Part shown: positions 6,008 through 11,490 of the stretch, piece by piece
Layout: every line of letters begins with the position of its first letter
Position numbering within the stretch: position 1 is the first letter of the stretch
NCBI GenBank assembly: GCA_964638245.1
Contig: CAZWZG010000097.1
Span: 1 to 11,490, forward strand
DNA length: 11,490 nt
Reading direction: 5' to 3'
Source of the DNA: CAZWZG01 sp964638245
Lineage (GTDB): Bacteria; Pseudomonadota; Alphaproteobacteria; Rhodobacterales; Rhodobacteraceae
The notes under the pieces: generated by a model
What the model was told of the DNA's origin: nothing
Seen by the model: only the letters and a program-made list of their open reading frames with translations
Database searches by the model: none
Translations under genes and position numbers: made by a program

Positions 6008-6919
6008 CTAGGCATCAAGCGCCTCATAGGCTTTCAACACGACCTCGCGCAGCCACTGATTTCCGGGATCTGCCGACAAACGCGCGCCCCAGATGAACCG
6101 AAACTCGAAGTCTGGAACACTGACCGGAGGGCGCACAACCGCAAGATCATAGGTTTCCAGATCGTGCACCACGAAGGGCTTAACGGTCGTCCACATCATG
6201 TTGGAGCGCGCCAGCAAGGGAGCAACGCCCGAGAATTCCGAGAGCCGCGCGCCTATGTGACGATTAAGGCCATCGCGTCGCATCTGTTCCTCGACCGTCT
6301 GGCGGGCCGCGCTTCCCATTCCGACCATAACATGCGGCCAATCGAGCCAAGCCTGCTGGTCCCACTTCTCGAGCGCCGGGTGTCCAGTCCGCATGACCGT
6401 GACGCGCTCGAGCGGCGGCATGCGTTTTTCCTCAAGACCATCGGGCAAGGTCTTGTCCGACCCCAGCAGGGCGAGGTCGATCTGCTCATCCGCAACAGAG
6501 GGCACAACGCTCGGCCCAAGCGGCACCCATTCGACGGACACACCCGGTGCCGCGTCACTGATCCGTGCGGTCACCTCGGTGATCAACGACGTCATCGCCG
6601 GAAGCGCGATACGGAAAACGCGATCACTGGTTGTCTCGTCGAAGGGCTCCGGAGGCGCCACCGCGCGCTCGATCGCGCGAAGAATGGGCCGAACATCTTC
6701 GACCAATTGCAGCGCGAAGGGACTCGGCTGCATCCTCCCGGCAACTCTAACCATTAGCGGATCACCGGTGTGCGCGCGCAACCGACCAAGCGCATGGCTG
6801 ATCGCCGATGGCGTCTTCTTTAGCCGCTCGGCCGCCAGGGTGACGCTCCTGTCGGCCATAAGCGCTTCAAAAGTCACAAGCAAGTTGAGGTCGAAATTCC
6901 TGAGTTGAATATCATTCAT
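6008..6919 (-). CDS. LysR-type transcriptional regulator
   Basis: Length is 303 aa from ATG at 6919. The frame is open to 7039, but that extension crosses the divergent gene and is unlike the family. Residues about 8-66 are the LysR winged helix-turn-helix: DLNLLVTFEAL, then SVTLAAERLKKTPSAISHAL as the HTH, then GRMQPSPFA closing the wing. Residues about 96-303 form the periplasmic-binding-protein-like effector domain (VFRIALPAMTSLITEV onward). The protein should bind a small ligand and act as a tetramer on T-N11-A sites. It is divergent from a VOC-fold gene with a 91-bp gap containing such a site, so that gene is its likely target, and its own promoter overlaps the site. The ribosome binding site is weak (AGAGAAACG). 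Confidence 0.93.
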   Translation of the reverse strand: MNDIQLRNFDLNLLVTFEALMADRSVTLAAERLKKTPSAISHALGRLRAHTGDPLMVRVAGRMQPSPFALQLVEDVRPILRAIERAVAPPEPFDETTSDRVFRIALPAMTSLITEVTARISDAAPGVSVEWVPLGPSVVPSVADEQIDLALLGSDKTLPDGLEEKRMPPLERVTVMRTGHPALEKWDQQAWLDWPHVMVGMGSAARQTVEEQMRRDGLNRHIGARLSEFSGVAPLLARSNMMWTTVKPFVVHDLETYDLAVVRPPVSVPDFEFRFIWGARLSADPGNQWLREVVLKAYEALDA

Positions 6920-6953
6920 TGTGCATGAAATCGTTTCTCTTTGTGTTTCATGA

Positions 6954-6981
6954 ATTCTATTCAATAGATGGCCGCAGTCAA
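6954..6981 (-). promoter_or_regulatory. Sigma-70-like promoter of the LysR gene
   Basis: On the minus strand, TTGACT (complement of 6981-6976) and TAGAAT (complement of 6959-6954) are separated by 16 bp. Each matches the bacterial consensus at five of six positions. The start site would fall about 25-30 nt before the LysR start codon at 6919. This is the best promoter match that I can see in the window. Confidence 0.65.
6956..6968. promoter_or_regulatory. LysR-type operator box (T-N11-A dyad)
   Basis: TCTATTCAATAGA is a perfect 6-bp inverted repeat around a central C and fits the LysR-family T-N11-A binding motif exactly. It lies between the regulator and the divergent VOC gene, and it overlaps the -10 and spacer of the regulator's own promoter. 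That is the classical autorepression geometry. Two further TTCAT/ATGAA dyads are nearby, at 6915-6929 (TTCAT, 5 nt, ATGAA, including the LysR start codon) and 6947-6954 (TTCATGAA). They may be accessory half-sites. Confidence 0.6.
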
Positions 6982-7010
6982 ACCGCATCTTGCCTTTTTG
7001 GAGACAGCCA

Positions 7011-7400
7011 ATGCCACTCACCGCATTCGACCACGTCAATATCCGTACCGTGAACCTGCCAAAGATGGTGGAATGGTATGAAACCGTGCTTGGACTGCGT
7101 TCGGGGGATCGCCCCGAGTTTCATGTGCCGGGCGCGTGGCTTTATATCGGCGACACTTGCGTCCTGCATCTGATCGAAGCCGACCCCGCGCCTGCCATTC
7201 ATTCCGAAGACGAAAGCCTCAGGATGGAACACATTGCCTTCCGCGCGGTGGGGCTAGAGGACTTCACCAACCATCTTGAGGAGCAAGACGTAACCTTCAA
7301 ACTCTTTCCCTTCGAGGCCCTTGGGATCGTGCTCGTGTTCGTCCGCGACCCCGATGGGAACCGTCTGCACATCGATTTCAAGGCGACTTTGCAGGACTAA
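7011..7400 (+). CDS. VOC superfamily (glyoxalase/bleomycin-resistance fold) protein
   Basis: Length is 129 aa, the size of a single VOC module of two beta-alpha-beta-beta-beta repeats. The metal-site positions of the fold can be read as His8 (FDHVNI), Glu56 (LHLIE), His74 (MEHIAF) and, at the last ligand position, His120 (GNRLHIDF), where most relatives have Glu. Members include glyoxalases, dioxygenases, epimerases and fosfomycin- or bleomycin-resistance proteins; the substrate here is not determinable. The start at 7011 has GGAG seven bases upstream; an in-frame start at 6990 lacks one. It is divergent from a LysR regulator with a T-N11-A box between them, suggesting ligand-induced expression. 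It converges with a minus-strand SDR 62 bp away, with no obvious terminator between. Confidence 0.88.
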   Translation: MPLTAFDHVNIRTVNLPKMVEWYETVLGLRSGDRPEFHVPGAWLYIGDTCVLHLIEADPAPAIHSEDESLRMEHIAFRAVGLEDFTNHLEEQDVTFKLFPFEALGIVLVFVRDPDGNRLHIDFKATLQD

Positions 7401-7462
7401 GGGCCAGCATGATCTGGAACGAAGTGCACCACGTTTGCCCGATGCCAGCACCGCCGCGTCCC

Positions 7463-8293
7463 CTACGCCTTGGACAACAACCAATCATGCAGTCGCACCG
7501 GCATCACCCGCTTGAGCACGTTGGACACCCGTGTGGGCACCGTAATCATGTAATTCGGACGCGGGTTGCGGGCCTCCAGCGCGTGCGCCAACAACTTGGC
7601 CACCGCCTCGGGCGGGCGCGTGAACAGAGTTGGTGGGCGCGGGTCATAGAGCTTGGCCAAGAGCTCGTCGCGATACTGCTCGGCCCGCGCGGAATTCTCC
7701 CAATCCACCCATTTGTCGAACTGCGGCCCGGCCTTGGCAATGATGTTGGTCTCGATCGGCCCCGGCTGGATGACGCTGACCCGGATCGGGCTGTCCCGCA
7801 TTTCGATGCGCAGGGTCTGAACCAGCCCCTCAAGCGCGAATTTGGACGCGTTATACGCCCCGCGCCACTTGTAAACGATGAACCCCAGCACGCTCGAGGT
7901 AAACACGATCCGCCCCGAGCCTTGGGCGCGCATCACCGGGATCACCCGGCGCGTCAACTCGTGCTGACCAAAGAAATTGACCTCGAAAATCTCGCGCAAC
8001 CCCTCGGTCGGAATGTCCTCGACCGGCCCGGGCAGCCCCATGGCGCCGTTGTTGAACAGCCCGTCCAGCGTCCCGCCCGTCGCCTCCAACACCTCGGCCA
8101 GCCCGTTCAGAATGCTGTCGGTATCGGCGTAATCGATCCGCACGGCCTCAAAGCCCTCTTCGCGCAATCGCGCCACGTCTTCGACCTTGCGGCAGGCCGG
8201 AAACACCCGCCAACCGCGATCCCGCATGAAATGCGCCGAGGCATAGCCGATCCCCGAGGAACAGCCCGTTATCAGTAAGGATTTTTGTGCCAT
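7463..8293 (-). CDS. Short-chain dehydrogenase/reductase (classical SDR, 276 aa)
   Basis: The cofactor motif TGCSSGIG is at 9-16. Arg35 after the second strand (ACRK) suggests NADP(H). The structural motif reads NNGA (81-84) rather than NNAG, as I recall for one SDR branch. The tetrad Asn106, Ser134, Tyr147 and Lys151 (YNASK) is complete, and PG follows at 177-178. The C-terminal extension (about 190-276), ending NVLKRVMPVRLHDWLLSKA, resembles retinol/17-beta-hydroxysteroid dehydrogenase-like SDRs with larger hydrophobic substrates; that is family inference only. The ATG at 8293 has GGAG about 11 bases upstream. It is divergent from parC, whose start is only 59 bp away. It is not closely similar to the other SDR in the window (different motifs and tail). 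Confidence 0.92.
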   Translation of the reverse strand: MAQKSLLITGCSSGIGYASAHFMRDRGWRVFPACRKVEDVARLREEGFEAVRIDYADTDSILNGLAEVLEATGGTLDGLFNNGAMGLPGPVEDIPTEGLREIFEVNFFGQHELTRRVIPVMRAQGSGRIVFTSSVLGFIVYKWRGAYNASKFALEGLVQTLRIEMRDSPIRVSVIQPGPIETNIIAKAGPQFDKWVDWENSARAEQYRDELLAKLYDPRPPTLFTRPPEAVAKLLAHALEARNPRPNYMITVPTRVSNVLKRVMPVRLHDWLLSKA

Positions 8294-8352
8294 GGGCGGG
8301 CGAACTCCATTCCGCTCTGGACCCCCGTTCGCGCCCCGTTTACACCCTATCT

Positions 8353-10668
8353 ATGGCCGACGCCACCGACGACCCCAATATCAGCCCTCAAGAAGTGGGC
8401 GAACCGCTCCGCCGGGCCATTGGTGAGCGGTATTTGACCTATGCGCTGTCGACAATCATGCACCGCGCGCTTCCGGATGCGCGCGACGGGCTGAAACCGG
8501 TGCACCGGCGCATCCTTTATGCCATGCGTCGCCTGAACCTTTCGCCAGAAGGCAAATTCCTCAAATCGGCCAAGATTTCCGGCGACACGATGGGCGATTT
8601 CCACCCCCATGGCGACGGCGCGATTTATGACGCCATGGCCCGCCTCGCCCAGGACTTCAACGTCCGCTACCCGCTGGTCGACGGCCAGGGCAACTTCGGC
8701 AATATCGACGGCGACAACCCGGCAGCGTCGCGCTACACCGAAGCGCGCCTGACGAAGGCCGCCGAAGCGCTCCTCGAAGGCCTCGACGAAGACGCTGTCG
8801 ATTTCCGCGATAACTATGACGGGCGGATGCAGGAGCCCGTGGTCCTGCCCGCGTCCTTCCCGAACCTCCTCGCCAACGGCTCTTCCGGTATCGCCGTCGG
8901 CATGGCCACCAACATCGCGCCCCACAACATTGCCGAGTTGTGCGCGGCCTGCCTGCACCTGATCAAATCGCCGAACGCCCGCGACGAAACTCTGATGGAG
9001 TACGTTCCGGGTCCCGATTTCCCCACCGGCGGCGTCATCGTCGAACCCCGCGACAGCCTTCTGGAAACCTACCGCACGGGCCGGGGCGGTATCCGCCTCC
9101 GCTCGCGCTGGGAAAAGGAAGACCTCGGGCGCGGCCAATGGCAGATCGTCGTCACCGAGATCCCCTATCAGGTCCAGAAATCCAAGCTCATCGAGAAGAT
9201 CGCCGAGCTGATCCAAACCAAGAAACTCCCGATCCTCGCCGACATCCGGGACGAGTCCGCCGAGGACATCCGCATTATCCTCGAACCGCGCGCCAAGACG
9301 GTCGATCCCGACATGCTGATGGGGATGCTCTTCCGCTCCTCCGATCTCGAGACCCGCTTTTCGATGAACATGAACGTGCTCATCGACGGGGTGACACCGA
9401 AGGTCTGTTCGCTAAAGGAAGTGCTGCGCGCCTTCCTCGACCACCGCCGCGACGTCCTGATCCGGCGCAAGACCTTCCGGCTTGGCAAAATCGATCACCG
9501 CCTCGAAGTGCTCGAAGGCCTGATCACCGCCTTCCTCAACCTCGACCGCGTGATCGAGATCATCCGCTACGACGACGATCCCAAAGCCGCGCTCATGGCC
9601 GAGGATTGGAGCCGCAAGCGCCCCCGCGCCATGGACGAGGCCGAATACGTCTCGCCCATGCCCGAGTTGAACCCAGACGACGGCGAACTCAGCGAAGTTC
9701 AGGCTGAAGCCATACTCAACATGCGCCTGCGCAGCCTGCGACGGCTCGAGGAAATGGAGCTGCGGTCCGAATACGACAAACTCGTCGAAGAACGCGCCGC
9801 CATCGAAGACCTGCTCACCGACGAAGCCATCCAATGGCGCACCATCGCGGACGAGATCCGCGAAACCGCCAAGCTCTTCGGACCAAAATCCGAATACGGC
9901 GCGCGCCGCTCGACCTTTGCCGATGCCGGTGACTTCGAAGAGGTCTCCGCGGAGGACATGATCGAGCGGGAACCGATCACGATCGTCTGCTCGCAAATGG
10001 GCTGGATCCGGGCACTGAAAGGCCACCAACCCCTTGATGCAGAACTGAAATTCAAGGACGGCGACGAGGGCCGTTTCATCTTCCACGCCCAGACAACCGA
10101 CAAGATCCTCCTCTTCGGCTCGAACGGTCGCTTCTATACGCTCACGGGCGCAAACCTGCCCGGTGGTCGGGGCATGGGCGAACCGGTCCGCCTGATGGTC
10201 GATCTGCCCAACGAATCCGAGATCATCTCACTTGGCATCCATACCGCCGGTCAGAAGCTGCTCGTGGCGTCCTCCGCTGGCGACGGTTTCATCGTCCCCG
10301 AGGACGAAATCATCGCCCAGACCCGCACCGGCAAGCAGGTGCTGAACGTTAAAGACAGCGTCCGCGCCGCTGTCTGCAAACCCGTCACCGGGGACCATGT
10401 CGCGACCGTGGGTGAAAACCGCAAAGTCCTCGTCTTCCGCCTCGACGAACTGCCCGAGATGACCCGCGGCAAAGGCGTTCGGCTGCAAAAATACAAGGAC
10501 GGCGGCCTGTCGGACGCCACCACCTTCACCCTTTCCGACGGCCTCAGTTGGCTCGACCCCGCCGGTCGCACCCGCACCGAAACCGAACTGAACGAATGGA
10601 TCGGCAAACGCGCCAGCGCGGGTCGCATGGCCCCTCGCGGCTTCCCGCGCGACAATCGCTTTACCTGA
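8353..10668 (+). CDS. parC: DNA topoisomerase IV subunit A
   Basis: Length is 771 aa. With ParE it forms topoisomerase IV, which decatenates daughter chromosomes. The N-terminal breakage-reunion domain (about 1-490) contains GLKPVHRRILYAM near 46-58, the HPHGDGAIYD quinolone-pocket segment at 84-93 and the catalytic pair Arg127-Tyr128 in AASRYTEARL. A coiled segment with the YDDDPKAALMAEDW and EAEAILNMRLRSL-like stretches follows. The C-terminal beta-pinwheel (from about 535) shows repeat-like blocks such as ILLFGSNGRFYTL, LLVASSAGDGFIV and KVLVFRLDELP. The length and the TMGDFHPHG context favour ParC over GyrA, whose C-terminal domain is longer and carries a canonical GyrA box that I do not see. 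The start at 8353 matches the family N-terminus; an in-frame GTG at 8287 would overlap the divergent SDR. No purine-rich ribosome binding site precedes the ATG. Confidence 0.95.
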   Translation: MADATDDPNISPQEVGEPLRRAIGERYLTYALSTIMHRALPDARDGLKPVHRRILYAMRRLNLSPEGKFLKSAKISGDTMGDFHPHGDGAIYDAMARLAQDFNVRYPLVDGQGNFGNIDGDNPAASRYTEARLTKAAEALLEGLDEDAVDFRDNYDGRMQEPVVLPASFPNLLANGSSGIAVGMATNIAPHNIAELCAACLHLIKSPNARDETLMEYVPGPDFPTGGVIVEPRDSLLETYRTGRGGIRLRSRWEKEDLGRGQWQIVVTEIPYQVQKSKLIEKIAELIQTKKLPILADIRDESAEDIRIILEPRAKTVDPDMLMGMLFRSSDLETRFSMNMNVLIDGVTPKVCSLKEVLRAFLDHRRDVLIRRKTFRLGKIDHRLEVLEGLITAFLNLDRVIEIIRYDDDPKAALMAEDWSRKRPRAMDEAEYVSPMPELNPDDGELSEVQAEAILNMRLRSLRRLEEMELRSEYDKLVEERAAIEDLLTDEAIQWRTIADEIRETAKLFGPKSEYGARRSTFADAGDFEEVSAEDMIEREPITIVCSQMGWIRALKGHQPLDAELKFKDGDEGRFIFHAQTTDKILLFGSNGRFYTLTGANLPGGRGMGEPVRLMVDLPNESEIISLGIHTAGQKLLVASSAGDGFIVPEDEIIAQTRTGKQVLNVKDSVRAAVCKPVTGDHVATVGENRKVLVFRLDELPEMTRGKGVRLQKYKDGGLSDATTFTLSDGLSWLDPAGRTRTETELNEWIGKRASAGRMAPRGFPRDNRFT

Positions 10669-10676
10669 AGCAACCG

Positions 10677-10705
10677 TTGCACCCTACACCTTGCTCGGCT
10701 AGCGT
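10677..10705 (+). promoter_or_regulatory. Possible promoter of the lipoprotein gene
   Basis: TTGCAC (10677-10682) and TAGCGT (10700-10705) are 17 bp apart, nine bases after the parC stop and 28 bases before the GTG start of the lipoprotein. The -35 matches consensus at four of six and the -10 at three of six, so this is only a candidate. Read-through from parC is the alternative. Confidence 0.4.
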
Positions 10706-10733
10706 CGTCTGCAATTGTGTGGGAGGGTACGTC

Positions 10734-11369
10734 GTGAATGTGCTGGTCAAATCTGCAGCGATTGCATCGGTGGTTTTTCTTGCCGCTTGCGGCGGGAATC
10801 CCAACGCCGACCTCAAAGAAGTGCCCGAACCCATCGGTGATTTCCGCCCTGGCCATATCGTTGCTTTTGGCGATAACATCGAAGCCCCCTTCTTTTCGCG
10901 TGAGCTAAGCCCCGACCAGATCGAACTTGTTGTCTCAAGCGCCATCGAAAAACGCCTAAGGCGCTACGACGGCGACGGGCTCTACCACCTCGGGATCGTC
11001 CTTGGCGGCATCGTACTGGCCCAACCGGGGGTGCCTCTCGTTGCCACGCCGTCATCGCAGATTCTGATCGACATCACGGTCTACGACAACGAAACGCGCC
11101 AGAAACTCAATGAAGAACCCGTGCGCTTGCGCGCCTCCGAAGGTGTCTGGACACCGGTGATCGGTTCAGGCCTGGCACGCGGCCCAGAGCAACAGCTCGA
11201 AAACCTCGCCAACCAGATCGCCATTCAGATCGAGCGCTGGCTGCGCAACAACCCCGAGTGGTTCGAACCCAAACCGGGCCGCGAACGCGTCGCGTATGAC
11301 CCAGCCGACTTCGCAGGGTTGGAAAATGTGAATGCAGGCAGCCCCGCACCGCCTCCAAGTGACAACTGA
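10734..11369 (+). CDS. Predicted lipoprotein (211 aa), function unknown
   Basis: The start is GTG at 10734, chosen because GGGAGGG lies six bases upstream and the resulting N-terminus is a proper lipoprotein signal: MNVLVK, a hydrophobic core, and the lipobox LAAC with the lipidated Cys19. The frame is open further upstream, into parC, but that part is not signal-like. After the cysteine comes a short linker (GGNPNADLKEVPEP), then a mixed alpha/beta domain with IVAFGDNIEAPFFSRELSPDQIE and QILIDITVYDNETRQKL, and a C-terminal stretch ending in a Pro-rich tail (GSPAPPPSDN). Residues +2 and +3 are Gly-Gly; final envelope location is not certain. I do not recognise the family. It lies between parC and tuf and is not obviously linked in function to either. 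Confidence 0.82.
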   Translation: MNVLVKSAAIASVVFLAACGGNPNADLKEVPEPIGDFRPGHIVAFGDNIEAPFFSRELSPDQIELVVSSAIEKRLRRYDGDGLYHLGIVLGGIVLAQPGVPLVATPSSQILIDITVYDNETRQKLNEEPVRLRASEGVWTPVIGSGLARGPEQQLENLANQIAIQIERWLRNNPEWFEPKPGRERVAYDPADFAGLENVNAGSPAPPPSDN

Positions 11370-11372
11370 CGC

Positions 11373-11400
11373 TTGAACTTGCCCGCCATAGGCCTTAAAT
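11373..11400 (+). promoter_or_regulatory. Probable sigma-70 promoter of tuf
   Basis: TTGAAC (11373-11378) and TTAAAT (11395-11400) are 16 bp apart, just after the lipoprotein stop and 38 bp before the tuf start codon. Each hexamer matches consensus at four of six. This would allow tuf to be transcribed independently of the lipoprotein gene. No terminator hairpin is visible between the lipoprotein stop and this promoter. Confidence 0.55.
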
Positions 11401-11437
11401 CGCGCCCGAAATTGAACTCCAAAGGGCGCAAAGCACC

Positions 11438-11490
11438 ATGGCAAAGGAAAAGTTTGAACGCACGAAGCCGCATGTGAACATCGGCACGAT
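11438..11490 (+). CDS. tuf: Elongation factor Tu, 5' end only
   Basis: Only 17 codons plus two bases are in the window, reading MAKEKFERTKPHVNIGT, which is the near-invariant N-terminus of bacterial EF-Tu, just before the GHVDHGKT P-loop. EF-Tu delivers aminoacyl-tRNA to the ribosome as a GTPase in the cytoplasm. The ATG at 11438 is preceded by AAAGGG about 11 bases upstream. The rest continues beyond the right edge. Relatives usually carry two tuf copies; which one this is cannot be told from the window. The absence of fusA immediately upstream suggests it is not the str-operon copy. Confidence 0.95.
   Translation, partial: MAKEKFERTKPHVNIGT

Noticed and set aside
5969..6757. 262-codon plus-strand open frame opposite the LysR gene
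   Set aside because: It is Arg/His-rich shadow coding on the complement of a clear LysR regulator, typical of high-GC DNA.
7409..8278. 289-codon plus-strand open frame opposite the second SDR
   Set aside because: Shadow frame: its composition is His/Arg/Pro-rich and the minus strand carries a complete SDR with all catalytic residues.
8347..10103. Several long minus-strand open frames inside parC
   Set aside because: All are antisense shadows of a complete, well-conserved parC reading frame.

Overview
The window looks like a chromosomal segment of a high-GC alphaproteobacterium of the order Rhodobacterales (Roseobacter group). This rests on recognised genes: a FYDLN-acid (TIGR02300) gene next to an alanine tRNA, a twin-helix HIG1-like small protein coupled to a PduO-type cobalamin adenosyltransferase, an alphaproteobacterial parC, a VPLPA-CTERM exported protein, and the first 17 codons of tuf at the right edge. 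I see no transposase, integrase, phage gene, CRISPR array or plasmid function. It reads as ordinary core chromosome with small accessory genes between housekeeping genes, and I found no convincing new multi-gene system.

Layout, left to right. (1) 59-463: unrecognised 134-aa acidic protein. (2) 464-666: 203-bp non-coding leader with an 8-bp hairpin just before the ribosome binding site of an exported spondin-domain protein with a VPLPA-CTERM sorting tail (667-1479). (3) 1489-1512: strong hairpin shared with a convergent three-gene minus-strand set: YgjP-like zinc metallopeptidase (3203-2514), GntR/FCD regulator (2498 or 2483 to 1836) and a 109-aa exported or anchored protein with four cysteines (1839-1510). 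The last two overlap as GTGA. (4) 3322-3648: FYDLN-acid family protein, then an 18-bp perfect palindrome, tRNA-Ala(GGC) at 3723-3798, about 190 bp without a recognised feature, a small 71-73-aa protein, and a short-chain dehydrogenase (4269-5018). (5) 5062-5079: hairpin between convergent genes, then the minus-strand pair of twin-helix membrane protein and adenosyltransferase (5864-5084), one base apart. (6) 6008-7400: a LysR-type regulator divergent from a VOC/glyoxalase-fold protein. Their 91-bp intergenic region holds a near-consensus promoter for the regulator and a 13-bp T-N11-A dyad overlapping it. (7) 7463-8293: a second, unrelated SDR on the minus strand, divergent from parC (8353-10668). 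(8) 10734-11369: GTG-started lipoprotein, then a sigma-70-like promoter and the start of tuf.

Functional links that the sequence supports: the LysR/VOC pair as a regulator-target unit with probable autoregulation; translational coupling of the GntR regulator to the 109-aa protein; and translational coupling of the twin-helix protein to the adenosyltransferase. No stretch above 300 bp lacks a gene.
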